Shown here piece after piece: positions 46,580 to 57,115 of a stretch of 64,000 nucleotides of DNA. A model generated the notes under the pieces. The model had not been told where the DNA came from. It saw only the letters and a program-made list of their open reading frames with translations, and did not search any database. The position numbers were made by a program, and so were the translations under genes. Location of the stretch: positions 23,385,711 through 23,449,710 of the forward strand of contig JAJKFL010000012.1 of NCBI GenBank assembly GCA_021186555.1. Direction: 5' to 3'. How positions within the stretch are numbered: the stretch's first letter is position 1; every line of letters begins with the position of its first letter. Source of the DNA: Reticulitermes speratus (taxonomy: Eukaryota; Arthropoda; Insecta; Blattodea; Rhinotermitidae).

Positions 46580-46996
46580 TTCAACTCACAACGCTCGGTC
46601 CAACAAGACGCACTGTGTTGTTCCCAGATATTCTGTATTACAATATCACGTTGATCACTGCTACATGTTTCGGTCCCTTATGGGATCATCATCAGGGAGT
46701 CGCATTAACGTAACACTTCACAAAACCGAACTAGCAATCCATGTACACAATGAAAAGATGTTAAAAGGTCAAAGAGTTAAAATGTAGACGTTTGTTGTAT
46801 GACGGATCCTTGCTTAAATAAATTTTTTATTATGTACATGGATTGCTAGTTCGGTTTTGTGAAGTGTTACGTTAATGTGAGCCCTGATGATGATCCCATA
46901 AGGGACCGAAACATGTAGCAATGTTCAATGTAATATTGTAATAAAATATCTGGGAACAACACAGTGCGTCTTGTTGGACTGAGCGTTGTGAGTTGC
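46580..46996. mobile_element. Palindromic foldback with two hammerhead-like motifs
   Basis: The arms 46580-46775 and about 46825-46996 are long inverted copies; outer ends CAACTCACAACGCTC and GAGCGTTGTGAGTTG. Each carries CTGATGA (minus 46695-46689; plus 46884-46890), a TGATCCC/GGGACC hairpin with loop ATAA, and GAAACATGTA. The spacer is about 50 bp. No protein and no target duplication seen. Confidence 0.8.
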
Positions 46997-47269
46997 TTAT
47001 CGATAATGCACGGAATGAACAATACAAATTGCACATGAATTTATTTCAGGTATACGTCAACAACAAGCTAGAAGAAATGCCTGTCTGTCGCCCGGATACA
47101 AAGCAATAACAACCAACATTAATGAATTAAAGTACATTCATGTAATCAAAAATCAGTGACGCGGAGTAACGATTGAACTGGATTCCAAAATTCAACAGCC
47201 GTGGCTAGCGTGCACACTGCCAAGAGGGCGCAGTGGCGTTCTCAGCATTCCTGCGTCTGCTGTACGAAG

Positions 47270-48618
47270 CAGGAAAATTGCGTTTTGACACAGGCATGTG
47301 CTACATCACAACAGGACAGTTACGTTTTGACACAGGCATGTGCTACATCACAACAGGACAGTTACGTTTTGACACAGGCATGTGCTACAGCACAACAGGA
47401 CAGTTACGTTTTGACACAGGCATGTGCTACATCACAACAGGACAGTTACGTTTTGACACAGGCATGTGCTACATCACAACAGGACAGTTACGTTTTGACA
47501 CAGGCATGTGCTACATCACAACAGGACAGTTACGTTTTGACACAGGCATGTGCTACATCACAACAGGACAGTTACGTTTTGACACAGGTATGTGCTACAC
47601 ACAACAGGACAGTTACGTTTTGACACAGCATGTGCTACATCACAACAGGACAGTTACGTTTTGACACAGGCATGTGCTACAGCACAACAGGACAGTTACG
47701 TTTTGACACAGGCATGTGCTACAGCACAACAGGACAGTTACGTTTTGACACAGGCATGTGCTACAGCACAACAGGACAGTACGTTTTGACACACGCATGT
47801 GCTACAGCACAACAGGACAGTTACGTTTTGACACAGGCATGTGCTACAGCACAACAGGACAGTTACGTTTTGACACAGGCATGTGCTACAGCACAACAGG
47901 ACAGTTACGTTTTGACACAGGCATGTGCTACAGCACAACAGGACATTACGTTGACAAGGCATGTGACAGCACAAAGGACATGTACGTTTGACACAGGCTG
48001 TGCTCAACTAAAACAGACAGTAAAGTTGAACAGCAGTGCTCATACACAGGACAGTTACGTTTGAAACTGACGCATGTGCTACATCACAACAGGACAGTTA
48101 CTTACACAACGCCCATCGTGTACATCACAACAGGAAGTTACGTTTTGACATTGCAGTGCTACAGCACAACAGACAGTTACGTTTGACAGGCATGTGCTAC
48201 AGCACACAGACCAGTTACGTTTTGACACAGCATGATGCACAGCACAACAGGCCAGTGTACGTATTTGCACATCACGCATGTGCTACATCACCAACAGACT
48301 ACGTTTTGACACAGCTTTGCTAATCACACAGCATTTACGTTTGTAACACAGCCCATGTGCGCTACTCCAACAGGACATTTCGTTTTGACAAGGCATGTGC
48401 ACGCACAACAGACATACGTTTTGACCAGCATGTGCTACATCACAACAGGACAGTTACGTTTTGACACAGGCATGTGCTACATCACAACAGGACAGTTACG
48501 TTTTGACACAGGCATGTGCTACATCACAACAGGACAGTTACGTTTTGACACAGGCATGTGCTACATCACAACAGGACAGTTACGTTTTGACACAGGCATG
48601 TGCTACATCACAACACAT
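47270..48618. repeat. 42-bp minisatellite, about 32 copies, decayed centre
   Basis: The unit includes ACAGGACAGTTACGTTTTGA followed by CACAGGCATGTGCTACATCA (variant CTACAGCA in the middle). Copies at 47270-47930 and 48430-48610 are nearly perfect. 47935-48425 is riddled with small deletions. Open frames are by-products of the 42-bp period. Confidence 0.95.
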
Positions 48619-48829
48619 TACCAAGAAGCACAATTACGAGTTACAAAGTGTGGAATGTAGGTTCAAGCTTTCGCTACAGACGTGAAGAAATAAAAAGAAG
48701 AAACGCCATACACAATTATGGAAACTGCGCACGGCATCGTCACAAGTGGCACTATTAACACACAAACCAGCACCACGGAACACAATCCTTGAGAAGCTTA
48801 CAGTTCGTCAGCCAGCCAAGAAATTACCC

Positions 48830-49110
48830 AAGTTTTACTGAACCAGCCATTACCGTGTTCACAATATCCCGCCACTTGCCCCTGTCCTAAGCCAGATCAA
48901 TCCAGTCCACATCCCACGCCTTTCCTCTAACTTCCACTTTAATATTGTCCCCCCATCTGCGCTTAGGCCTTCCAAGTGGTGCCTTCTTGGCAGGTTTCCC
49001 CACCAAAACCTTCCGCCGATTTCTGTTCTCCCCCCATACGTGCCACATACCAAGCCCATCTGACCCACCTTTATTGCATAACCAATCATAAAGCTCCTCA
49101 TTACGCATTT
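48830..49110 (-). pseudogene. RTE-type LINE, C-terminal tail
   Basis: One minus frame from about 49108 reads MRNEELYDWLCNKGGSDGLG, KVLVGKPAKKAPLGRPKRRW, GDNIKVEVRGKAWDV and a WIDLAQDRGKWRDIVNTVM-type end (needing one frame change). These are the standard post-RT blocks (HNEEL, GKPEGKRPLGRPRRRW, EDNIK, LAQDR). RT and endonuclease are absent. Confidence 0.8.
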
Positions 49111-49954
49111 TTCCCGCCCTCCTGTTAGCTCCTCCCTCTTGGGCCCAATTTAGCAGAATTCGAAGCCACTGAACACAATTACAAACACATGTTACGGAAG
49201 GACAGCGCGCACAGTAACGTTATACAGTCGACAGGAAAGCGAAGCGTTACAGATTACCAAGTGTCTTGCAAGTTACCGCAGTGTCTTGCAAGTCCGCAGA
49301 ACCAAGACGGACGGTGGCAAACTTCGAACCAAGTAACGTAGCGAGCATGCAGATTAGCTCACAATTTGCTCTGCCCTTACAATATGCACTGATATGTTCA
49401 CCGCGTTCCCTCCCACTTCTGCTTGAACCCTGCAGTCAGTTAGACTACAGTACCTCTACAACACACTCTCTGAATAACTGCTAATATCTTCGACTTGCCT
49501 TCTATTTTTCCTTTCATTAGAAATATGATGAATTCATAAATGTTGTCGGGAAATCTGAAAGGAAGAAAACACTTGGCAAGACAATCGCAACATTGCAAGG
49601 CTGTAACTGGCCGCAGCACTCACCACTTGTGGCCAGTTCGCTTTGTTACTGTCCCTATCATTCGTCATTCGTGAATCCTTTCTGTGCAACCCTAAATGGA
49701 TCCCCGACTAGCTTCCTTTGTTTTTCTCGTGGGATGGCAGTTACGTCTACATCGTCCACTGCTTGTCAGGCCTCTCTGGGTCAACCTTGCTTATTTGATT
49801 TAAGTAGTGAACGTCTACTTATCTCGCAGCTACTGTACGTTTCCCGCAAATGGCAGGCCGTTCTGATCGTCAGCTGTTTCTTAGGCTTCAGTTCGCACCT
49901 TGCACAGGACACAGTTTCCATTGCAGTACGTTCCATTGCGGTACGGCCGCAATC
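49111..49954. other. No recognised feature
   Basis: Unassigned sequence. The 128-codon plus frame at 49593-49979 has no domain I recognise. Confidence 0.4.
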
Positions 49955-50065
49955 GCAATATGCCGGCAAAGTCTATTAAAAACCAAATACGAAATTTCAC
50001 GAAAAGCCGTCCAGATGGAGTCGCGTCGTCCCGCACGGACAGCCGCTGATAGTCGCTACTTGCTT
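49955..50065 (+). repeat. Interspersed repeat (CGTCCAG type)
   Basis: AATACGAAATTTCACGAAAA, GCCGTCCAG, CGTCCCGCACGGACAG: the same blocks as at 27840 and 35095. Confidence 0.55.
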
Positions 50066-50099
50066 TGTAAACGAGCCCAAAAGCGGACATTAAAGCAAT

Positions 50100-50625
50100 A
50101 GCACAGTGGCACATGACTGCAGTGACTGGCTCAGGGCGGTGTCCAGTGACAGCTCCTTTAGCACAGTGGCACATGACTGCAGTGACTGGCTCAGGGCGGT
50201 GTCCAGTGACAGCTCCTTTAGCACAGTGGCACATGACTGCAGTGACTGGCTCAGGGCGGTGTCCAGTGACAGCTCCTTTAGCACAGCGGCACATGACTGC
50301 AGTGACTGGCTCAGGGCGGTGTCCAGTGACAGCTCCTTTAGCACAGTGGCACATGACTGCAGTGACTGGCTCAGGGCGGTGTCCAGTGACAGCTCCTTAC
50401 ACAGCGGCACATGACTGCAGTGATGGCTCAGGCGGTGTCCAGTGAAGCCTTGCAGTGGCACATGACTGCAGTGACTGGCTCAGGCGGTGTCATGACAGCT
50501 CCTTTAGCACAGCGGCACATGAATGCAGTGACTGCTCAGGCGGGTCCAGTGACAGCTCCTTTAGCACAGCGGCACATGACGCAGTGACTGGTCAGGGCGT
50601 GTCCAGGACAGCTCTTAAACCGATA
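50100..50625. repeat. 60-bp minisatellite, about 9 copies
   Basis: The unit includes GCACAGTGGCACATGACTGC followed by AGTGACTGGCTCAGGGCGGT and CCAGTGACAGCTCCTTTA. Five copies (50101-50397) are near-identical and exactly 60 bp; the rightmost copies lose single bases and shorten. Open in four frames by length alone. Confidence 0.95.
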
Positions 50626-51216
50626 ACTTCCGGTTCACGAGCTGTGGATATCTTGACTAGCTGGACGACTGCCTCTGTTCAGCTGTGTTTCTTCATACCC
50701 ACAGGAAAATGTTTCCAAAAACGGCGACTGTATTGAACATTCCACAAAACAGCCGGGTCCCAAACCCAGACCGGTCAGACCCGAAGACTGACAACACGAA
50801 CCTGCGCGTGTGCTGGCGTGACTGTCAACATACTTCACACAGAACTTACACCGCAACACAACACGTATCGCACACACACTTACTTTACACATCGTCAAAA
50901 CTTTAACCGGCCGCCCCCTTCATTCATGCCGTTTACGGCAAATTTAATGAACAAGGCCAACTCAAAGCAAAGTGGCGATAGTGTTCCGAAGGGTACTTCA
51001 TCAGAATCTACGCCGGTTTGTGACCCAGTGAAGCTTTCGTGGTTTCATTATTCCCGCAAGCACACGCCACAACAGTCCAGTAAATCAGAGGACCACACTT
51101 CAGCATTCACCTGTCTTAGCAAGTGGCACAACAAACTGCACTGTCGCATACACGACACGCTGCACGTACGCGACTGGGAACTAACAAACATTCTTTGTGT
51201 AGTGCAAAACGCTTAC
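50626..51216 (-). other. mastermind intron, downstream of the exon
   Basis: Intronic by position, starting with the donor GTAAGC (51216-51211 on minus). No other feature recognised. Plus-strand open frames that run into the exon are antisense shadows. Confidence 0.6.
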
Positions 51217-52638
51217 CTGTATCTGCTGACCCTGCTGGTTGACCTGCATCTGCTGCGCCTGGTTGATCTGCAGACTCGCTGTGCCCGGGCAGGATGGAGG
51301 TCTCGGTGGGGTCGAACTGCTAAACTGACCTACATGCTGTGGGGTTCCTTGGGGTGTTTGGCCGCGGGGCAGATACTGGGGACTACCATGATTCGGCAGC
51401 GGTCCCGGGCTACCGTAGGGCGAGTACTGCTGCTTGGGCGCATTAGGGTACCCAGTACCCATCATCGGACTGCCGGCAGCACCTGCCTGTTTGCTCGGCG
51501 TCTGCTGCATCGCCTGCCGGCCACTGTTCTGAGTTGCACTAAACACTACCTCCTGCTTCATCAGCTCGACCTGTGCACTGCTGTTCACGAAACTGTTGCC
51601 CCCGGCCGACACCGGTACCTGTTTGTTCATGTAGGGCGGTGCGCCAGTATTGCTGCCAGCGCCCGGGCTGCCGCCTGACGAGGCAAACTGGAACTCGCCG
51701 TAGGGAGATCTCACGTTCCTGTTGGTACCCGCAGGACTGAAACTCATCCCCAGCTGCGTCTTGTGTTGGTGCTGCTCCGCCATCTGCTTCAGGGTCTGGG
51801 CGGCTGGGCTGAGCTCGTTAAGACCGGGCGGATACGGGGCCATGCGCGCCTTGGAGAGCGACTGCGGGTCGTACACGGGCTGCGGCGAGTACTGTGTGTT
51901 CCCGCCCATCAGCGGACTCGGGCTGCTGTGCTTGCCTACAACGTCCATCATGTGCATCTCTTTGTTGTCGCCTTCGGCCTTCAACTGTCCCCCCAAACAC
52001 GCACCACTAGCACTATTAGCGTTTGTCAATCCGTCCACTGCCTTATCCTCGAAGTCGAAGTCTTTCATAAACTCTGGATGAAAGTCCGAAATTTCCGATA
52101 TGAGATCCTTGAATGCGTCCGATGTGATAATTTCGTCACCAGTGTCATCGCCGATGAGGTCCGAGAAGCCAGGAAAACTCGCCCCATTTGCCGCCGCGTC
52201 TTTCTCGAGAGCAGCCGCACACTGTTCGAGATCAACGAACTCGTTGTCGGGCTCCTGTTTGCACTCCACAAGGTTACCGATGTCGACACAAGCCCCTCCG
52301 CCTCCCGGCGTCGCTCCCGCATTGGCGCGCCCCCCGACCGGCGACTTCGGAGACGCCACATCGCTCTTGACGGACGCGTTAGTGAGTGCCTTCACTGTAA
52401 CGTTGGTGGAAATCTGCTGCGGTTGCGAGTTCGCGGCAGATGTCGTGAACTCGAGCTGCTGCACGATCTCCACAGAGAACTTGGTCAGATTCTCCGTGGA
52501 CTGTTGCTGCTGTTGCTGCGACTGCTGCTGCTGGCCACCAGGCCCTGTACACTGGATCTTTGCGGGCGGTTCGAATGCATCGGCAGAACCTCCGGGGGGT
52601 TCTAGTTCCTCTGCTGTCCGTTTCAGGAATTTTTGCTG
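51217..52638 (-). CDS. mam: Neurogenic protein mastermind, internal exon (474 codons)
   Basis: Mastermind is the nuclear co-activator that joins Notch intracellular domain and CSL on DNA and recruits p300/CBP-type acetyltransferases. This exon is open throughout and phase 0 at both ends. On minus, the acceptor is TTTTCTTTTCAG before CAGCAAAAATTC, and the donor is CAG/GTAAGC at 51217/51216. Exon residues: 3-12 KFLKRTAEEL; 36-46 a glutamine tract; 51-64 LTKFSVEIVQQLEF, a mastermind signature; about 123-199 an acidic segment with DEIITSDAFKDLISEIS and EFMKDFDFED, probably activating; about 245-330 conserved YPPGLNELSPAAQTLKQMA and SPYGEFQF; then a Pro/Gly/Ser/Gln-rich tail. The basic N-terminal domain that contacts Notch/CSL is in an upstream exon outside or not seen in the window, and the C-terminus lies downstream. 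An apparent start at 52473 is GTG (valine), not an initiator. Confidence 0.95.
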
Positions 52639-52650
52639 CTGAAAAGAAAA
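52636..52650 (-). promoter_or_regulatory. mastermind splice acceptor, tandem CAGCAG
   Basis: Minus strand: pyrimidine run then CAGCAG. Splicing at the first AG starts the exon at 52638; at the second, at 52635. The choice adds or drops one glutamine and keeps frame. Confidence 0.75.
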
Positions 52651-52996
52651 AGAATACGGGATAAGGCTTATTGAAAACCATGGTCACACAGACACCTAAA
52701 AGAAAGCTCTATATTCAACCAATAACCAAAGTACACATTTAGCAGATAATACGTTTCTATTGCCCTACATATTTTGAGTGAGTTACAAACCATCGCTGGA
52801 GAAACCGAAGATTATAATACGGAATTAATGCACTCGTACAACTTACATGAACAAGCAGTGTGGGCTACACTGGCAGCAAAACTACGGTATTCTAAGCCTG
52901 CAGCAAGATACATGTTTTGCTTTTGTTTATATACGAGAGTACAGATATGCTTTCCTTATTTAAGTATCTTGTAATAATAACTAAAGTGCTACAACC
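52639..52996 (-). other. mastermind intron, upstream of the exon
   Basis: Intronic by position. No second exon was recognised up to 64000, so the preceding intron appears to exceed 11 kb. Nothing else seen in this stretch. Confidence 0.6.
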
Positions 52997-53175
52997 ACCA
53001 TCGGCCCCGAGGCCCACCCAGCCTCCTCTACAAGAGGTACCGGTCTTTCAAGGGGATAAAGCGGCGGTGGCGTGGTACTGACCACCCACCTCTAGTGTCA
53101 AGGTTGCGAATGGGTTGGAGCTATACCTCCGCCCCATCTGTGCCTGCTTAGGCCTGTCATGCGGTCACCTCTTCT
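52997..53175 (+). mobile_element. SINE family B, 5'-truncated
   Basis: GAGGCCCACCCAGCCTCCTC, ATAAAGCGGCGGTGGCGTGG, TGACCACCCACCTCTAGTGT and GAGCTATACCTCCGCCCCAT match body and tail of the copy at 39275. No tRNA head. Confidence 0.75.
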
Positions 53176-53424
53176 TCACAATCATAACAATTATTAAACA
53201 TACTAAACAATAGTGAGATGGCTGCTATTATCCAAATGTGGCATTTCCTTTTAAGTCTACTGAAATATAACCTCTAAATATTATGAATATTCACAGAATG
53301 ACTCGCATTTGACGTCCCTGTCTGCGTGCTGTGTGCGTAACTAGGACACTTTGGTACAGTGTTATTATCCTTGTGTTATACTATACTGTAGTTCCCAAAT
53401 GCACCATGCAGCAAAATGTCTATG

Positions 53425-53585
53425 TGGTGTATCCACATTGGTAAACAAATTATTTTCTGTTTACAGTTACTAGCTACATGTTGCGCCTTTTTACTAAAGC
53501 CATCAACAGGCCGAAACATGTAGTTAGATACTGTAAATAAAATGGAATTTGTTTACCAATAAAGGTGTATCGTTTGAGTGACATA
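53425..53585. mobile_element. Palindromic foldback, core deleted
   Basis: ATTGGTAAACAAATT...CTGTTTACAG (left) and CTGTAAATAAA...TTTGTTTACCAAT (right) are inverted arms. The inner parts read CTACATGTTGCGCC and GGCCGAAACATGTAG, so the GAAACATGTAG box is present but the CTGATGA box is lost. Confidence 0.6.
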
Positions 53586-53884
53586 GTTAGTACTTTCGGT
53601 TCACATTAGAACACACACAGTCGGGATGCCACACATCAAGATGTCCGCTCACTACAGGCATGCACTAGTCGACTGCAGCTTAAGAGGAGGGCATACCACA
53701 CTGCACAACGGCAGGCACTAACGTTCCTCTCACGAAGATCTGTATATGAATTACCGTTCTGGTGCTTCAGTTACATTAAGACAAAATCGTCATTTCAATA
53801 CCGAACTGAACGAAATGTCGATGTATTTATTTGATATGCCTGCTTCTTGCCAGCATACTAAAATTGTGTGATCTGGTGAGACCA
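53586..53884. other. No recognised feature
   Basis: Unassigned sequence before the 71-bp array. Confidence 0.4.
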
Positions 53885-54643
53885 CGTAATTCAGTCCATT
53901 ATGAGTTCCTGATGACAGCAGGTAATTCAGTCCACTATGAATTCTGATCACAGCAGGTAATTCAGTCCATTATGAGTTCCTGATGACAGCAGGTAATTCA
54001 GTCCACTATGAATTCTGATCACATCAGGTAATTCAGTCCATTATGAGTTCCTGACAGCAGGTAATTCAGTCCACTATGAATTCTGATCACAGCAGGTAAT
54101 TCAGTCCATTATGAGTTCCTGATGATAGCAGGTAATTCAGTCCACTATGAATTCTGATCACAGCAGGTAATTCAGTCCATTATGAGTTCCTGATGACAGC
54201 AGGTAATTCAGTCCACTATGAATTCTGATCACATCAGGTAATTCAGTCCATTATGAGTTCCTGATGACAGCAGGTAATTCATCCACAATGAATTCCTACA
54301 CAGCAGAAATTCAGTCATAATTCTGATCACAGCAGGTAATTCAGTCCATTATGGGTTCCTGATGATAGCAGGTAATTTAGTCCACTATGAATTCCTGATC
54401 ACAGCAGGTAATCAGTCCATTATGAGTTCCTGATGACAGCAGGTAATTCAGTCCACTATGAATTCTGATCACAGCAGGTAATTCAGTCCATATGAGTTCC
54501 TGATCACAGCAGGTAATCCAGTCCATTATGATTCCTGATGACAGCAGGTAATTCAGTCCACTATGAACTCTGATGACAGCAGGTAATTCAGTCCATTATG
54601 AGTTCCTGATGACAGCAGGTAATTCAGTCCACTATGAATTCGG
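53885..54643. repeat. Dimeric minisatellite, 36 + 35 = 71 bp, about 10 dimers
   Basis: Subunit 1 is GGTAATTCAGTCCATTATGA followed by GTTCCTGATGACAGCA. Subunit 2 is GGTAATTCAGTCCACTATGA followed by ATTCTGATCACAGCA. They alternate strictly over most of the array; disorder appears at 54280-54310 and 54500-54570. Confidence 0.95.
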
Positions 54644-55019
54644 GTGAAACGCTGGTCACATTACCAACTGTAACCACAAGCCAAACCTATCACAAAGCTT
54701 CATTTCCACAAAGTGCAATGTTGTCATATCCCAAAGACAGTATATTAAGTTTCTGTTCTGCATTTCCGTTGCATGAGCGATCAGGTTTGGTCGCACGCTA
54801 AAGTAAATACTGCATCAAGCAGATGCGTAAGCCCTTCACAGCACAACAAATTCAAACATCCGGTCCTTGACTGGCACGCAAACTCACTTCCAGTCGTCCT
54901 TCTAACACTGGCGTGCATATGAACACACAACTCCTCTCTGGTGGAGGCATGTCAAAGCAGCTTAACCATCACATGTAACAGTCGCTCATGTCGTCGATAA
55001 ATTACCAGCGCCTATGTAA
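54644..55019. other. No recognised feature
   Basis: Unassigned sequence. Confidence 0.4.
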
Positions 55020-55215
55020 CACGAAAAGTCCCGCCCGTGGTTCCTTTCCCGAGCCAAATTACTTCAGTCAACAAACTCCTAACCTATCATTTTAACACAC
55101 ATTTTAATATTATCCTCTCAGCTACGCCTAAATCCTCCGAGAGTCTCTTCCATTCAGTATGTCAAACTAAAACTGTGTGCATTTCTGATCTTCCGCATGC
55201 ATGCTACCTGCCTTC
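55020..55215 (-). pseudogene. RTE-type LINE tail remnant
   Basis: On minus: RETLGGF, EDNIKMCVKMI and NLARERNHGR-like pieces, in the order of the GRPRRRWEDNIK...HLAQDR tail, with stops. Confidence 0.5.
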
Positions 55216-55234
55216 TTCATGTCATATTCTATTC

Positions 55235-55414
55235 CAGGGGTGTCCAACCTTGCCTGTCAGAGGGCCGCAGCCCTTACTGTGTGCTCGCTTGCGGGCCGCA
55301 CGAGTCAAAACCACAAGTGTTACACCCAAGCTCATAAAGTACTGTGCAATCCTTACAGCACACACGTCATTTACAAATGTCGCCATGCGCGCGGTCCGCA
55401 GTACGACACCCCTG
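55235..55414. mobile_element. hAT-like MITE, ends uncertain
   Basis: CAGGGGTGTCCAACCTTGCC at the left and an inverted CAGGGGTGTCGTACTGCGG at the right bound about 180 bp. GGGCCGCA blocks inside are typical of hAT MITEs. No 8-bp duplication was found, so one end may be wrong. Confidence 0.5.
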
Positions 55415-55457
55415 CTGGGGCCGCACAGTAACAAATATGGCACTTATCTCTGCCTCA

Positions 55458-55471
55458 CCCCCCCCCCCCCC
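55458..55471. repeat. C homopolymer
   Basis: About 14 C in a row. Confidence 0.9.
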
Positions 55472-56559
55472 GGCTTCCAGCTAAGACATTTGCACTAACA
55501 AAAAGAATAATCTCGAATTAAACACGCTTGACTACACCAAAAAACATTTCTGTTAAAACAAAATTCTGTCGGAGCAGAACACATACACTTGTGTTATCAC
55601 AAACATTTTCGACAGGTGATAAGTATTAATGCCATGAAGCTTGCAGAATGCCATAATGAGGAGAGAGGAACTGGCAACAGCAGCTCAAGAATCTGCGAGT
55701 TCCCAGGCAATTCACGCTCGTCCTTCTGGCGAAAGCAGGGTAAAGTTGTTCCTGAGCAAGCGCATGAAGACACTAGATCATGGGCCGCATCCACGTTGCA
55801 TTATGCGGGGCTGGGTCACATTTGTAGATCGTGTATATAGTGTAACCGGCAGTTCGGGTTCGAACCCACGAACATGTCGATTACGCGATGTTACTATTTA
55901 TTTTGGCATACAAATTGGGGTTTATGAGTACAACATCCCGCTTGAGAAATTAGGGGTGTAAAGTAAATTTAGAAAGCGACAGAGGCGACTACCGCTTCAA
56001 GGACGGTAGGGACATGTCGCGGTGTTTCTTTGTGAAATCCCGTGCTGCACAAGTGAAAGTTACCAGTAACCCACCCCATGATATTCATTTGTTTGCGAGC
56101 TTTGAGTCTCCCGACCGAGATGAGAGCGGCCCAGCGAGCTGTTTGGTTTAGCCAATCAGACTTAAAGGTTTGAAAAGATATTTCGGCCAATTAGAGCAAA
56201 GTTTGCGTGAAGGGGGAATATTTCGAAAAGAGAGAGTTTTGAGAAGCGGAGAGGTGAAGACGTACAAGACTGAGTAGTAGAGGCTAAGGGCTAGTTTTTT
56301 CACGTGCCGTCCTCATCATAAACTTAAAAAGCAAAAATTTGTATTAGACTGCAACGTTACAAATATATCAATAAATATGTATACATAGTTATTACTTGTT
56401 TAATTGAACCAACTGGTGAAGTTAGTGCGGACGCTCAGTTACCTCCACGCAATAATCCTAATGATGATAAGACCTCATGCCACCGACCTCGAGCTAGCCA
56501 CGCTAACGAACCGAACGGTAATAATAGTGTCAAAATTACACAACAATTACTGCGGTTAC
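55472..56559. other. Unassigned; B-box-like scrap near 55855
   Basis: GGTTCGAACCC at about 55857-55868 has B-box form but lacks tRNA structure. No other feature. Confidence 0.4.
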
Positions 56560-56680
56560 GTATACCATATATTGTTACTTTTGCACGTGCGGCCCGCGAA
56601 CCAGCCGACAATAACGGGTGTGGCCTTTTGCCATGAAAAGGTTGGTGACCACTGCTGTAGGTGAAGATGTGGTCAGTCGG
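56560..56680 (-). mobile_element. hAT-like element, one end
   Basis: On minus, CAGTGGTCACCAACCTTTTC then ATGGCAAAAGGCCACACC and CGGGCCGCACGTGC. These are the terminal blocks of hAT elements. The opposite end was not located. Confidence 0.5.
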
Positions 56681-56904
56681 TACCAAACGAACTGGAGGCT
56701 GGGGGACACCGGGCAGGTCCGGATGCTTTGGACAAGATGAATATCCGCTGGCGATTGCGGATATTGAACGTGACTTGTCAGTCATCCGTCGTGTAGACTG
56801 GTCACTGTACCGACTACGAGAAAGAAATGATCAGGAACTGGAAGCACAGTGACGGCACTCCACCTGTCACAACTGACGATGTCCATGCAAGCGGTGACGC
56901 AGTC

Positions 56905-57115
56905 GGTGGGCTGCGGGCCGGACGACTCGAGGTTCAAATCCTGGCAGAGGCAAGGGGTTTTCCCTCTTCCCCAAAGCGTTCAGACCGGCTCCGGGGCACA
57001 ACCTGCCACGTCGTGATATTGACCACTCCCTCCCCCCGCCCCCCTAGCACAGAGGTTAAGAATAAGTGCAACTACACCTCTATTCCTCATATATGCCTTC
57101 ACGGCAACGTGATAG
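56905..57115 (+). mobile_element. tRNA-derived SINE, family B, diverged
   Basis: Head GTGACGCAGTCGGTGGGCTG with B-box-like GAGGTTCAAATCCTG; body ATTGACCACTCCCTCCCCCC and AGAGGTTAAGAATAAGTGCA, CTACACCTCTATTCCTC. Same block order as at 39275. Confidence 0.75.

Noticed and set aside
49593..49979. 128-codon plus frame
   Set aside because: No recognised domain, no exon borders, and overlapping frames on the other strand.
51763..52642. Plus-strand frames of 180-280 codons opposite the mastermind exon
   Set aside because: Antisense shadows of a GC-rich coding exon; no recognisable protein, while the minus strand has clear mastermind motifs and splice sites.
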